From Vulcanimicrobiota bacterium (GTDB lineage Bacteria > Vulcanimicrobiota > Vulcanimicrobiia > Vulcanimicrobiales > Vulcanimicrobiaceae), in the NCBI GenBank assembly GCA_003151115.1, contig PLWS01000001.1:177438-241437 (forward strand): 64,000 bases of DNA, given 5' to 3'. The position numbers and the translations under genes were made by a program. The first letter of the stretch is position 1. Every line of letters starts with the position of its first letter. The notes below the pieces were generated by a model that saw only the letters and a list, made by a program, of their open reading frames with translations, ran no database searches and was not told where the DNA came from. This document shows positions 1 to 9,168 of the stretch, in pieces.

Positions 1-664
1 GATAACCGCGCCGCACGCGCCCGTCGCGCATAAGCACTGCCGAAATGAACGTCGCCGTATTCACGGCGATCGCAAAACAAATGCCTTGTCCGGGAAAGAC
101 CGCCGTGTTGACGCCGATCACCGCACCGTCGCTCGTGACGAGCGGTCCGCCGGAATTCCCCGGATTGAGTGCGGCATCGGTTTGGATAACGTTGTCGATC
201 AAACGTCCCGACTGCGCGCGCAGCGATCGGCCTAGCGCGCTGACGACGCCGGCGGTGACCGTATACTGCAAACCGTACGGATTGCCGACGGCGACAACCA
301 GTTGGCCTTGGCGCAGCTGCGATGAATCTCCGAGTTTGACGGCGGTGAGATCGGGCGCCGATATTTGTACGACTGCCAGATCCGTGTGCTCGTCTTCGCC
401 GACCAGCCGGCCGTCGAGCTCGCGGCCGTCGAGAAGCGAGACCTCGATGCGGTCGGATCCGTGCACGACGTGGCTGTTGGTTATAAGAAATCCGTCGGGC
501 GTAAAGATGAAGCCCGAACCGTTTCCGCGCGCCCGCCCCGCGCGCACTTCGATCCCGACGACCGAGGGGCTCACGGTTTGGGCCGCATTGGTGACGGCTT
601 CGGAGTACGCATCGAGCGGCGAAGGTTCGTTCTGCTCGGAGACGGCGTGAAGAGGAACGGCCAT
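1..664 (-). CDS. HtrA/DegP-like S1C serine protease (3' end missing)
   Basis: Trypsin-fold protease of the HtrA group. Reading the minus strand from the ATG at 662-664 gives 221 residues that run off the window edge. The catalytic triad is visible: His65 in NSHVVHG, Asp95 in HTDLAVV and Ser171 in GNSGGPL. The following IGVNTAV strand is also typical. Any PDZ domain would lie beyond the edge. No signal peptide or membrane anchor precedes the protease domain, and the frame upstream of this ATG closes within about 14 codons without another start. The protein therefore looks cytoplasmic, or is exported by a route I cannot see. Most HtrA proteins act in the periplasm on misfolded proteins, so this location is unusual. 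The family call is firm; the substrate is unknown. Confidence 0.9.
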   Translation of the reverse strand, partial: MAVPLHAVSEQNEPSPLDAYSEAVTNAAQTVSPSVVGIEVRAGRARGNGSGFIFTPDGFLITNSHVVHGSDRIEVSLLDGRELDGRLVGEDEHTDLAVVQISAPDLTAVKLGDSSQLRQGQLVVAVGNPYGLQYTVTAGVVSALGRSLRAQSGRLIDNVIQTDAALNPGNSGGPLVTSDGAVIGVNTAVFPGQGICFAIAVNTATFISAVLMRDGRVRRGY

Positions 665-745
665 GGTGCTTTTAGGAACCTGCGAGCCTTTGGCGCGGTT
701 TCACGAAGGGCCGTGCGGGCGCCCCGCGAAGCGGACGGCCTCTAA

Positions 746-829
746 GCCCAGATGGCGGAATTGGTAGACGCGCTGGTTTCAGGTATCAGTGGCCGCAAGG
801 CCGTGGGGGTTCGAGTCCCTTTCTGGGCA
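746..829 (+). tRNA. tRNA-Leu (CAG anticodon)
   Basis: Class II tRNA. The acceptor stem is GCCCAGA (746-752) with TCTGGGC (822-828) and discriminator A829. The D-arm is GCGGAATTGGTAGACGC. The anticodon stem is CTGGT/ATCAG around loop TTCAGGT, which places anticodon CAG at 780-782. A long variable arm (GGCCGCAAGGCC) and the T-arm GGGTTCGAGTCCC follow. CCA is not encoded. It reads away from the HtrA-like gene, and orphan secreted-protein genes follow it directly. Confidence 0.97.
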
Positions 830-1161
830 GATTTATTATGGTGAACCCCGTTTATTCGGATTTTTTGTGAAATGGGAAAAACAGAATCCGAATTTTCGGG
901 ATGCGGATGCTCGTCGTTGAAGCTGAGCGCAATCGCGCCATCATAATTGGGCTCCAGAACAGTGCGAGATCCAATCTTCGGCGCAACGGTAAAACTCGCT
1001 CCCGGAATCGACTCATCCCACTGTAAGAGCGATCTGTTTTCCCCACATCTATGGTGCAAGCGTTTCTTACTAGCGCTTCGTCCAAGACTTTCTTGCACGC
1101 AATAACTCGCTAACGACTGGCGAAGGTTGACTTCGCGATGGAGTACAATCTTCTATAAATC
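830..1161. other. Gene-free stretch after tRNA-Leu with an inverted repeat
   Basis: No convincing gene lies here. It is more AT-rich than the surroundings. A 9-bp inverted repeat, ATTCGGATT at 854-862 and AATCCGAAT at 885-893, could form a stem with a 22-nt loop and might end tRNA transcription, although the loop is long for a terminator. The small minus-strand open frames here run into the antisense of the tRNA and are not credible genes. Confidence 0.4.
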
Positions 1162-1656
1162 ATGAAAGCTGCGAAATTCCTGGCGGCGGTGCTCTGCGCC
1201 GTATTAACTATGTACCTAGCGCAGGAGGTGGCCGGAGCAACAAATCGATCCCTCTCGCCGCGAGCGGAAGCGGCGCATCAGATACATGAGAAGGCGAAGG
1301 CTGGCTGCCTAAGGACACTTACCGCCGATCACCGAGCGAAAGTGCTAAACATAATCGCAGGTTTCGATAACGGAACGGTCACGTACGAAGCCGCCGCGTC
1401 CGCAATTGGACGACTACTGAATAGCGATGAAGTTTCGGCGATTCAGTCCCAGGAGCTCTCCATGATTGAGAGCGTGCATGCTATGGAGCATCCTGAGCAT
1501 CCCCAACCAAGCGTCAATCCGCCGCCCATTAATCAAGGGCCGCCATTTACCCCAGAACAAGCGGGCGGGTTTCTCGTAAGAATACTTGGCAATCCCGAAG
1601 CGGTCAGTTCAGCAATGAGAACCGTTTTGCCAATGCCTTCCGCCACCCCTCACTAG
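1162..1656 (+). CDS. Small exported protein of unknown function
   Basis: 164 residues. Residues 1-26 form a clear signal peptide (MKAAKFLAAVLCAVLTMYLA, then a small-residue cleavage region near AGA). The mature part is mostly helical. Two similar segments, LTADHRAKV and LNSDEVSAI, loosely recall LTXXQ/Spy-type periplasmic proteins, but the match is too weak to name a family. The C-terminal third is rich in Pro, His and Gln. There is no obvious Shine-Dalgarno before the ATG. The only downstream neighbour is the large outer-membrane protein at 1846, separated by 190 bp that hold short inverted repeats (GTTAGC 1774-1779 with GCTAAC 1788-1793). Codon use is less GC-biased than in the core genes of the window, which is compatible with transfer. 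Confidence 0.6.
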   Translation: MKAAKFLAAVLCAVLTMYLAQEVAGATNRSLSPRAEAAHQIHEKAKAGCLRTLTADHRAKVLNIIAGFDNGTVTYEAAASAIGRLLNSDEVSAIQSQELSMIESVHAMEHPEHPQPSVNPPPINQGPPFTPEQAGGFLVRILGNPEAVSSAMRTVLPMPSATPH

Positions 1657-1845
1657 AAGAACCTGTGCGAACCGGCGGAAACGTGGAAATGCAAATTGAC
1701 CTATTGGTGGACAAAAGTTGGCTCGGGGGAACAGACTGATCGCTAAGCCCGTTTGAGCGCGTAACCCGATCCGGTTAGCGGGGATTAGCTAACGGTTCCC
1801 ACAACCCGGCCTAGAACAGGCTAGGATTCATTCCTTCCCGCTTCC

Positions 1846-4800
1846 ATGAATAACGAGCATCACATTAGAGACAAGTCAGGCTCGCCCAGGCGAGAAGTGG
1901 TGGCTTGGCTGAACAAGAATCGCGCACAAATCATAATGAACGCTGCGCGGCGTCCCAGAAGGAACAAGCCGCGATCATTTTTCGTGCTCTTAACTGCATT
2001 GGTTTTGCTAGTGAGCTTCGGCGTGTCCGTGCCCCGAATCCGCGCCGCAGAAATGATTCACTACGGCGCACTTCGCGTCACAGTCCTTGATGCGATTTCA
2101 CATGCGCCGATTTCGTTCGCTGTAGTGGATATTCACGGAAGTGTGGATCGAAGAGGCGTTACCGATCTCTCGGGAATCGTGCTATTCCGGAGCGTACCCC
2201 CAGGTCCGTATGCGATAACGCTGGAGGCTCGCCAACACCTTCCACTCACGCTTCGCAAGGTCATCATTGTGGCGAACACCGAACGGCGCTTGCGTTTTTC
2301 TTTACGCCCGCTCCCTGCTTCGTTTCAGCAGGGGTTGCAGCCGTCTCGCCCGCCGACGATTGCGAACGTTCGCACCGGCGCCGGCGTACCTCAGGCACAT
2401 ACCGATAAGATTTCGGACTCGGACATTACCACGCGGATATCCGACTCTCTCCGGACGTCACTCGGCATGGTGCCCGGCGTCGCGTTGCAGAGCGTAGGCG
2501 GAGACGCCGCCGCATCGATCGGAGGTCGATCAAGCGCACAGACTCAGACGTCGGTGGACGGCGTACCGCTGCTCGGTCCGGCACAAAGCATCGGCTTGTT
2601 TAGCAGCGGCATCTTTAGCAGCGCAAGCGTCGACGTTGGGACTAGCAGCCTTTCGTTCACGACGCCGGATCCAACGCTGGACTGGCTCGCGCGCCTTGCG
2701 CAAGCGGAGGGTAGTCATTCGTTTTCGCAGACGACGATTAGCGAGAGCGGTACCGCTGCGCGTCTAGGTCTAAGTCTGGTCTTTTCGAAGGTCGCTCAAG
2801 CGTCGGCCCTCGATGGCATGCGCTATCTTGATTCGAGCGGCCTCGACTACGTTCATGACGACACCACTAGCGGAGATGCGTTTGCCGCTAAGCTCCGATA
2901 CCCCACTTCCCGCAGTAACTCACTCTTGTTCTCTTATGACTCGCTGCATCAAGCCGTACCGCTCGTCTGCAACGTGTATACGGCGCAGGTTCCGTGCGGG
3001 TATGGTCCGGTCGATCGGAACTTTTTGGGCTTTAATGCCGCTCAAATCCGTGATTCGTGGAGCGGGTCGGCCGTCGACGGTTCCCTCTCGTTATTTTCGT
3101 CTGACAGTAACACGATTCAGGACGGAAGTGGACTTTTCTACGACGGCGTTAGCGCGCCACTGTCATCCTTCTCACGCTCTCTCTCGAACGGCCTCACGCT
3201 CGATAGCACGATTCATGCTGGGCCGAACTACAGCGTACGAGCCATGTGGCAGACGATCACTACCCACTCCGAATTTTTTTCCTCGCTCGGCTCGGCGAGC
3301 CCAGATACATCGTTTCAGTATCCCTCTGCCCATACGTCATTGTTCTTATTCACAGCTCCATTGATTCAGGCGCGCCGCGTGAGCTCATCATTAAGTGTGA
3401 CGGCGCGTTCCCAGCTCGGTTACCAGGCGAGCGGGTTGACGTTCAGCTTCGCCTACCGACCAACGAATCGCGATGCGATTTCTCTTCAGTATCGTACCGG
3501 GCTTCTGGGCAGACCGACAGCCTATCGGACTACAGTTTCTGACGCAAGATCAATGGCGTTCGATTGTGCGAACCACACTGCGCTTGGCGTTGGACCCTCG
3601 GTAGAGGGCGCGGACACGCAAACGACGCTAGCCGGAATTAGCTGGACGCATTCCGCGGCCAGAGTCACATGGGAGCTTTCTGCCACGCACGCTGTCGATC
3701 GCAACGCGCTCGTGGACGCCGTCGTCGCAGCTCCTGACTTGGACCCGAATCTGTTCGGCCCGTCGTTCGCCACAGAGCTGGCGATGGCGGGCGATCGTGC
3801 GTGCGGCTTTGGATCTAACTACACCCTCGACGATGCCTTGTTCAACATCACTGGGATCGCGCCGTACGCCGTCTACGATAGCGCGCAAGTGGCGGCTCAA
3901 ATCGCAATCGGACCTAACATAGTTACGACCTTGTCGGCCGGCATTTCATCAGCTCGCGCGTACGGTGCGAGCGAGCCAATTTTTTCAACGCGCTCGACTG
4001 TCATCCAGGGACGCCAACTTCCTGGCCGCCCCTATGCCACCGCTACATGGTCTTTCGCCTACGGGACCGGACATGGGCCACTCATCCTGCTTGACGCGCA
4101 CTACGTTTCCAAGAACAATCCGAATGCTCTCCCGGCCTATACTACTTTCGACGCGAGCGTGAGCGTACCGACTGATTACGGTCAGCTCAGCTTGAGCGTG
4201 CGCAATCTCACGAACACTCATCCCGGACCTTTTGCAACCTCAGCGGATGCGGTCCCGCTTTCCATGCTGATGGGTTCCTATCATCCGCCCGCGCAGCCAC
4301 TGGCGCCCCGCACGTTCGCGGTGACGTATCACGTCCAAGTTGGAAGAAATCCAAACTCCTTGGAAGCAACGAGTTTGCCCGGTGGCGGTCGATTTATCTC
4401 ATACGATTCGCTCGACTCGCGCGGTCCACTTGATATCGACCGACAGTCCTACTTGTGCGGACCCGAGCTTGTTCCCGAGACGCGCGCGTTGTTTGCCGCG
4501 GTTGGATCATACGTCCAGAGCATACAGGCGGCGACGGTTTCCAATAACCTTCCCGCTACATTCGCAGACGCAACGTTCCGGGGACTTCGACTGACTTACC
4601 GCCGCAGCGGCCAAGGCTTCGTCGTGCTGATTGCACGAGCACCGACATCTTCTTACGCGTCTATTCGTCCTTTGCAGCAAGACGTACTGAGCTGCGGAAC
4701 ATTTCGTACCGGGACGCTAGCTCAAGCACAGCGCGCAGGGCTCTACATCCCCTCATGGGACGAGCGCACTACGCAAAAGCTCCTGTTCGGCTTCTCTCCG

Positions 4801-5211
4801 CGCCTTGGATTCTACGGACTTCCTCCGCTCATCGAAGAGCCATCGATCCACTATCTGTCGCTGCCGGAGCAGCCCCCGACCGATCCTTTCGGCCTCAACG
4901 AAGATCCTGGTTGCACCGACGAGATCAGACCAGCGGCGGTTGCGTTCCTCGGAGCCCTGGAAAAGTTCGTCACGGCATACTTTAGCAGCGGTGTCGCTGA
5001 GCCTGAGGCTGGACTACAGATTCTGGCGCATAGTGATAGCGCAAAGAAATGGCTCGAGGTGAGGGATGATAATGGGTTCCTTGATCCGATCATGCCGTGC
5101 CTTGTCCTTCACAGCGGAAGCGCAGATGATTTCAGGAGACTCGGTTTCACGGTGCAATCGCTGGGTTCCATTAACTATGCGCCCGAATTGGGACTCTATG
5201 TATTTAAGTAG
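1846..5211 (+). CDS. TonB-receptor-like outer-membrane barrel with C-terminal extension
   Basis: 1121 residues. The signal peptide hydrophobic core lies at about residues 45-62, so the ATG at 1936 (residue 31) may be the true start. A carboxypeptidase-regulatory-like beta-sandwich follows (about 72-155, GALRVTVLDAISHAPI). Next is a plug-like segment (about 195-245) with GGRSSAQTQTSVDGVPLLG, typical of TonB-dependent receptor plugs, and then a barrel rich in Ser, Thr and aromatic residues. The last barrel-like strand, TFAVTYHVQVG, ends near residue 840. About 280 further residues follow with four spaced cysteines, whereas known receptors usually end at that strand. No TonB box is evident to me. 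The role would be uptake or binding of a ligand at the outer membrane; the ligand is unknown. The gene has no operon partner. Confidence 0.75.
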   Translation: MNNEHHIRDKSGSPRREVVAWLNKNRAQIIMNAARRPRRNKPRSFFVLLTALVLLVSFGVSVPRIRAAEMIHYGALRVTVLDAISHAPISFAVVDIHGSVDRRGVTDLSGIVLFRSVPPGPYAITLEARQHLPLTLRKVIIVANTERRLRFSLRPLPASFQQGLQPSRPPTIANVRTGAGVPQAHTDKISDSDITTRISDSLRTSLGMVPGVALQSVGGDAAASIGGRSSAQTQTSVDGVPLLGPAQSIGLFSSGIFSSASVDVGTSSLSFTTPDPTLDWLARLAQAEGSHSFSQTTISESGTAARLGLSLVFSKVAQASALDGMRYLDSSGLDYVHDDTTSGDAFAAKLRYPTSRSNSLLFSYDSLHQAVPLVCNVYTAQVPCGYGPVDRNFLGFNAAQIRDSWSGSAVDGSLSLFSSDSNTIQDGSGLFYDGVSAPLSSFSRSLSNGLTLDSTIHAGPNYSVRAMWQTITTHSEFFSSLGSASPDTSFQYPSAHTSLFLFTAPLIQARRVSSSLSVTARSQLGYQASGLTFSFAYRPTNRDAISLQYRTGLLGRPTAYRTTVSDARSMAFDCANHTALGVGPSVEGADTQTTLAGISWTHSAARVTWELSATHAVDRNALVDAVVAAPDLDPNLFGPSFATELAMAGDRACGFGSNYTLDDALFNITGIAPYAVYDSAQVAAQIAIGPNIVTTLSAGISSARAYGASEPIFSTRSTVIQGRQLPGRPYATATWSFAYGTGHGPLILLDAHYVSKNNPNALPAYTTFDASVSVPTDYGQLSLSVRNLTNTHPGPFATSADAVPLSMLMGSYHPPAQPLAPRTFAVTYHVQVGRNPNSLEATSLPGGGRFISYDSLDSRGPLDIDRQSYLCGPELVPETRALFAAVGSYVQSIQAATVSNNLPATFADATFRGLRLTYRRSGQGFVVLIARAPTSSYASIRPLQQDVLSCGTFRTGTLAQAQRAGLYIPSWDERTTQKLLFGFSPRLGFYGLPPLIEEPSIHYLSLPEQPPTDPFGLNEDPGCTDEIRPAAVAFLGALEKFVTAYFSSGVAEPEAGLQILAHSDSAKKWLEVRDDNGFLDPIMPCLVLHSGSADDFRRLGFTVQSLGSINYAPELGLYVFK

Positions 5212-5447
5212 GACGACGATAACAGGAAGTAGGGACCTCGGTAGTCCCAAAGAGTTAATAACCACACCGCGTCGCGCCTTCGCGTGGAAGCGAATGTTGA
5301 ACCTAAGGGGAAGCCAAGGAACGACCAGAAGCAGTTGGCAATCGATCACGATCCGATTTTTCCTGAAACGAAATAATCTGCAATGGAATTTACGTAAAAC
5401 GGCTGGCTAAAAATAAATAAACTGGGTTCAGCCGATTTATTACCGCC

Positions 5448-5753
5448 ATGATAACGCTCTGCATTCGATATACTCTCGACCATAACAAACTTTCGGATTT
5501 CGAAGCATACGCCAAGGCATGGCCGGAAACGATCGAACGATGCGGCGGCAAGCTGGTCGGATACTATCTGCCGACCAGAATCGCCGGCCCGACAAATTTT
5601 GCGTTGGCGCTGATCGACTTTGAGGACCTCGCGGCATACGAGCAGTACCGGGACAAGTTAAGCCAAGATGCCGACGCCCTCGTAAACGTTGCGCGGATAG
5701 AGCGTTCGGGCTGCATTCTCAGCGAAGACCGTTCGATTTTGCAACGCGCGTAG
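5448..5753 (+). CDS. NIPSNAP family protein
   Basis: 101 residues, the usual size for a single NIPSNAP ferredoxin-like alpha/beta-barrel domain. It begins MITLCIRYTLDHNKLSDFEA and contains the family-like YYLPTRIAGPTNFALALIDFEDL stretch split across a strand and helix, followed by AAYEQYRDKL. The biochemical role of bacterial members is not settled. The stop codon is followed two bases later by the GTG of the acetyltransferase gene, so the two are probably co-transcribed. The 236 bp before it (5212-5447) are AT-rich and show no gene. Confidence 0.82.
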   Translation: MITLCIRYTLDHNKLSDFEAYAKAWPETIERCGGKLVGYYLPTRIAGPTNFALALIDFEDLAAYEQYRDKLSQDADALVNVARIERSGCILSEDRSILQRA

Positions 5754-5755
5754 TC

Positions 5756-6268
5756 GTGACGGTGCGCCAAGCCCTTCCCGAGGATGCGGAGGCTATTGCG
5801 GCCGTGCAAGTGCGCACGTGGCACGCCGCGTACGCGGGACTTCTTCCGCAAGAACACCTCGACCGGCGCACGGTCGCGCTGCGTACCGCGCAGTGGAACG
5901 ATCGGTTGGGAGCCGGCGATGAGGACGTTTTCGTCGCTTGCGATGCGCATGGAAAAGTCTGCGCGTTCGCATCCGGCGGCGCGTCGAGCGAACCGGTCGA
6001 CGGTTTCGACGCCGAAATCGGCACGCTTTATGTGCTGCCGGAAGCGCAAGGCCAGGGAGTTGGGGAACGGCTGCTGCGCGCCGTGGGTGCGGCGCTGCGA
6101 GCCAAAGGTCTTAAGGCTGCGTGGCTGCGAGTTTTGTCGGATAATGCTCCGGCGCGGCGTTTCTATGAAAAGTTAGGCGCGCAAGTCATCTGCGAAACCA
6201 CCGAAGAGATCGACGGTTTTCCCTACCGCGAACACTTCTACGGCTGGCGAGATCTCTCTAAGCTTTAG
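5756..6268 (+). CDS. GNAT family N-acetyltransferase
   Basis: 170 residues starting at GTG (VTVRQALPEDAEAIAAVQ). The GNAT fold is recognisable: N-terminal strand/helix, then the central strand IGTLYVLPEAQGQGVGERLL, where Q-x-x-G-x-G is the acetyl-CoA pyrophosphate loop, then LRVLSDNAPARRFYEKLG as motif B. It transfers an acetyl group from acetyl-CoA to an amine, but the acceptor cannot be read from sequence. It sits 2 bp after the NIPSNAP gene, and the pair forms a small plus-strand unit. Confidence 0.88.
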   Translation: MTVRQALPEDAEAIAAVQVRTWHAAYAGLLPQEHLDRRTVALRTAQWNDRLGAGDEDVFVACDAHGKVCAFASGGASSEPVDGFDAEIGTLYVLPEAQGQGVGERLLRAVGAALRAKGLKAAWLRVLSDNAPARRFYEKLGAQVICETTEEIDGFPYREHFYGWRDLSKL

Positions 6269-6461
6269 GACCCCAGCCCGAGAAAACGCCCGAAGGTGTC
6301 GGAATTGTCGTAACGCGTTCGCTCAAGATCGTCGGGCTCGGAGTGTTATTCTCCGGCAACGCAAGCTGGCTCAGCGGCTCATGCCGCTCATTCACATTAT
6401 TTTTCATCATCAATATCCTACCGCATGTTTATACGGCGCGATATGACATTTGTTTCGGCGC

Positions 6462-8738
6462 TTACGTTCCCGCGTCGCTTCCGAACCGGAATAGGTATTT
6501 GATGATGAACCGGTCGAGCGTGCTGGGCGCCGCCGGCGTGCCGAAGTTTAAGAACAGTTCATCGCCGCTGCGGAAGCGGTGGTGATAGGCGGCCGCCAGA
6601 TTGACACCGGGGGGCGAGAAACCGCCGCGGCCGTTGATCGAGCGCAGCGAAATCGTGAAGTTTTCGTACGGGCCGAGTTGTGCGCCGAGCGAAATACGGC
6701 GCAGCCACTGCGAATCGAATGCTCCCGTCGTCATGGCGCGCTCGAAGCTGCCGTCGTACTCAAATCCGAGTGAAAAAACGCGTCCAAGCGGCCGCGACGT
6801 CGTGAACGAATAGATATGCAGATAGTCCGGTCCGTTGTCGTTGGGGCCCACAAAACCGAACCCGAATTTTCCATAGGCCATCTGGAAGTCGATCGGCGTG
6901 GGGGTTCCGTCGCGATAGCCTACCGACACTGTTGAGAGATTAAATGTGTCGGTTCGCCCGCAGAAATAGCCCGGATATCCCGTAAAGTACGAGCGGGGAA
7001 GATTCGGATCGTTGCAATTTGTTGAAAACGCGGCAGGGTCGACGACCGAATAACTGCGCAACTCGCTCGTCGATGGTCCGACGCCGATTGAGAAGCCGTT
7101 ATTCAGCGTCGCGTTCAAAAAGAGGCCCGCATCGGACTGATGTACCGCGCCCGATCGATCGAAAAAGCGATCGGCGTTCACGAACAGGATAAAGTTCTTG
7201 ACACCTTTGGTCGAACCGCCGGTATCGCCGAAGAAATTAAAGCCGTGGATGTCCGAGTTCGCGGTGATGCCATCAATGGGATTGTAGTTGGGAGTGATGT
7301 CGGTGTAGGTCAGGTTCCACTCGTAGTTGGGCTTGTGTACGTCGATGAAGCCGTTCAGGCTATGCGCAACGCCTTGCGGGACCCACGAACCGTGCTCGCT
7401 CGCGTCGTTAATGCCGTAGACGAAACCGTTCTTGAGGTTGCGGCCTTTGACGCCGGCCTCGATCGCGGTGTCGCTGCCGAAGATGCTGTGGTGCGCCATC
7501 ACCCCGTCGGCCCACCACAAGAACGTGCGATCTTGCAGCGTGTGCGTGTAGCCGAACGCGGTGTCGTCGAACGTGTTGCCCGTGGTTTGGTCGAAGCCGC
7601 GGAAATTCAGTACGCCGAACGCCTGGCGGCCGAACGTTCCTTCCACTTTCTCACCGCGGTCGAACGGGCCGACCGACGGCGAGTAAAACAGTTCATTTCC
7701 TCCGACCGGGGACTGATTGGGATTGAGGAAGGCGGCGCCTTGGGAGAAAAACGGCCGGTACTCTTGCAAAAAGCGGCGGAACTCTTGCGGTGCGATGGTC
7801 TGCTGATCGATCTCGACGTTTGAAAAGTCCGGATTGACCGTGCCGACAAAGTTGATCGTGCTGGTCAGCGGATAGCTCAGATCGAGACCGGCAACGCGCA
7901 CGGTCTCCGGCAAAAACTGCCCGTTGGCTTGCTGGAAGAGTTTGCGGTCGCGGCCGCCGCTCTCGAGCGTGTAGAGTTCGGCGCGGGGCTTCGGCCGCGC
8001 CGCCGCCGTCGCTCCGGTCGTAATCCCCGTCCACGACGGCCAGAAGCGCGCGTCGGTAAAAAGCGGGAACGCGTTGCCGATGGCGCCGTCCTGCATGACT
8101 CCGTCGTAAGCCCAGGTGTAGTGCTCGGCCGGAGCCGCGACGTTGCGAATGAAATTGATGCGCCACGTTTGGTTCGCGCCGCCGTGAATGCGCAGCACGT
8201 CGAGCGGAATGACCATGACGGCGCTCCAGGAGTCGCCGGTTATCGCCGCGGCCGACTGCCACACCGGACGGTAGCGCGCGTTTTCGCTGGCCTGTTCGTA
8301 CCGCACTCCGCGCGGCGTGGTTTCGAAGAAGTAGACGTTGGAGCCCGAGCCGCTCGTGTCGAGCTCGACGCCGACGAAGTCGTCGATGCCGAAGCCGACG
8401 TCGTTGGTCGTCTGCGTCGCCGTGATCGGCGTGCCGCGCTGCTCGGCGCGAAATGCGACGTAGAGGTTGCGCGCGTCGTACATCATCCACACCTGCGTGG
8501 CGTGCGGCGCGATCGTGCGCGTGGTCAAATCCTCGAATCCGCCGGATTCCGGAATGGCGCCGGCCTGCCAAGCAGCGGCCGGAATTGACGGATCGAGCGG
8601 CGGCGGCGCCGGGGCCGCGGCTGCAGGCAGCTGCAAAGTCGCCACGACCGACGCTTGCGCAGGCGAGCCTGAGACGAGAATGGCCGCCAGCATAGCGCAG
8701 GCCGCGAGGCATGATAAAGACTTCAGAGGATACTCCAT
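6462..8738 (-). CDS. DUF5916 protein with N-terminal CBM9-like domain
   Basis: 758 residues. Residues 1-29 are a signal peptide ending in PAQA. Residues of about 45-230 look like the carbohydrate-binding family 9 fold common in DUF5916 proteins (VWMMYDARNLYVAFRAEQ, FGIDDFVGVELDT, WSAVMVIPLDVL). The rest is an outer-membrane beta-barrel of the DUF5916 type, rich in alternating aromatic residues and ending FIIKYLFRFGSDAGT. No enzymatic function is established for the family, and a role in binding or passing glycans at the outer membrane is inference. The gene is alone, transcribed away from the YtrA-type operon across an intergenic region that holds a hairpin repeat. Confidence 0.82.
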   Translation of the reverse strand: MEYPLKSLSCLAACAMLAAILVSGSPAQASVVATLQLPAAAAPAPPPLDPSIPAAAWQAGAIPESGGFEDLTTRTIAPHATQVWMMYDARNLYVAFRAEQRGTPITATQTTNDVGFGIDDFVGVELDTSGSGSNVYFFETTPRGVRYEQASENARYRPVWQSAAAITGDSWSAVMVIPLDVLRIHGGANQTWRINFIRNVAAPAEHYTWAYDGVMQDGAIGNAFPLFTDARFWPSWTGITTGATAAARPKPRAELYTLESGGRDRKLFQQANGQFLPETVRVAGLDLSYPLTSTINFVGTVNPDFSNVEIDQQTIAPQEFRRFLQEYRPFFSQGAAFLNPNQSPVGGNELFYSPSVGPFDRGEKVEGTFGRQAFGVLNFRGFDQTTGNTFDDTAFGYTHTLQDRTFLWWADGVMAHHSIFGSDTAIEAGVKGRNLKNGFVYGINDASEHGSWVPQGVAHSLNGFIDVHKPNYEWNLTYTDITPNYNPIDGITANSDIHGFNFFGDTGGSTKGVKNFILFVNADRFFDRSGAVHQSDAGLFLNATLNNGFSIGVGPSTSELRSYSVVDPAAFSTNCNDPNLPRSYFTGYPGYFCGRTDTFNLSTVSVGYRDGTPTPIDFQMAYGKFGFGFVGPNDNGPDYLHIYSFTTSRPLGRVFSLGFEYDGSFERAMTTGAFDSQWLRRISLGAQLGPYENFTISLRSINGRGGFSPPGVNLAAAYHHRFRSGDELFLNFGTPAAPSTLDRFIIKYLFRFGSDAGT

Positions 8739-8842
8739 ATTTCAACTACTAAATTAATCGTCAAACCGTTTCGGCGCCGCTGCCTCGGCAGACGCCCGGT
8801 TCCGCAAATTCTTCAAGATGCCCGCCTTGACTCCGAGTCTGT

Positions 8843-8939
8843 CCTAGTGCGGATCGGGCGCATTCTCAGGACTCGGCGCTTCGCGCCTCTGCTGATGAGT
8901 CAGACGACCTGCGCCGAAACGCGCCCGCTCCGCACTAGG
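8843..8939. repeat. Hairpin repeat element, copy A
   Basis: A 97-nt imperfect palindrome. The left arm, 8843-8861, begins CCTAGTGCGG; the right arm, 8921-8939, ends CCGCACTAGG. They pair at 18 of 19 positions. Inside are a mini-hairpin GGCGC-TTC-GCGCC and a 22-nt segment at 8898-8919, containing gacgacctgcgccgaaa, that recurs exactly at 61465-61486 in a second palindromic element. It lies between divergent transcription units, so it is not simply a terminator. It could be a REP- or MITE-like element or a structured RNA. Confidence 0.6.
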
Positions 8940-8974
8940 GCAGGCTGCCCATCCGAAAAAATTCTGTTGGGGGG

Positions 8975-9002
8975 TTGACGGGAGCGATTCTTATGCTATT
9001 AT
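8975..9002 (+). promoter_or_regulatory. Sigma70-type promoter of the YtrA-ABC operon
   Basis: TTGACG at 8975-8980 and TATTAT at 8997-9002 are spaced by 16 bp, close to the consensus TTGACA/TATAAT. The -10 box abuts a perfect palindrome, so repressor binding would block polymerase. It reads into the 35-codon frame at 9052. Confidence 0.75.
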
Positions 9003-9020
9003 ACTAGTGTACTAGTATAA
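8999..9020. promoter_or_regulatory. Palindromic operator, probably for the GntR/YtrA repressor
   Basis: The 10-bp arms TTATACTAGT and ACTAGTATAA form a perfect inverted repeat around a 2-bp GT centre. The site overlaps the -10 region and probable transcription start. YtrA-type GntR regulators usually bind such symmetric AT-rich sites at their own promoters. The cognate repressor is encoded about 150 bp downstream, so autoregulation is the simplest reading. Confidence 0.78.
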
Positions 9021-9051
9021 CAGCGTATTGGTACTGCTAGGAGAAAAGACA

Positions 9052-9159
9052 ATGACGTTCCCCCTCAACTTCCAAGAAGCGACCGAGCGTCGCAGCCCCA
9101 GCTTCCCGCTTTCGAACCAAGGCGGCAACCTGTTCCTGGGCTGGGGTCCGAGACTCTAA
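9052..9159 (+). CDS. 35-aa peptide heading the YtrA-ABC operon
   Basis: A short open frame from ATG 9052 to TAA 9157-9159, preceded by a strong AGGAGA at about 8 nt. The peptide begins MTFPLNFQEATERRSP and ends GGNLFLGWGPRL. It is the first frame after the operator-controlled promoter and ends 9 bp before the repressor gene. It has no signal peptide. It could be a leader peptide, an effector sensed by the repressor, or cargo of the ABC exporter. I do not recognise a family. The good ribosome-binding site and promoter position argue that it is translated. Confidence 0.6.
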   Translation: MTFPLNFQEATERRSPSFPLSNQGGNLFLGWGPRL

Positions 9160-9168
9160 GAGGCTAGG

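Noticed and set aside
865-873. TTGTGAAAT, resembling half of a Rex site
   Set aside because: The second half-site TTCACAA is missing and the nearest gene is tRNA-Leu, so it is probably chance.
742-1098. Minus-strand open frame of 118 codons
   Set aside because: Its C-terminal part is the antisense of tRNA-Leu, a common false protein, and the rest lies in a gene-free region without a ribosome-binding site.
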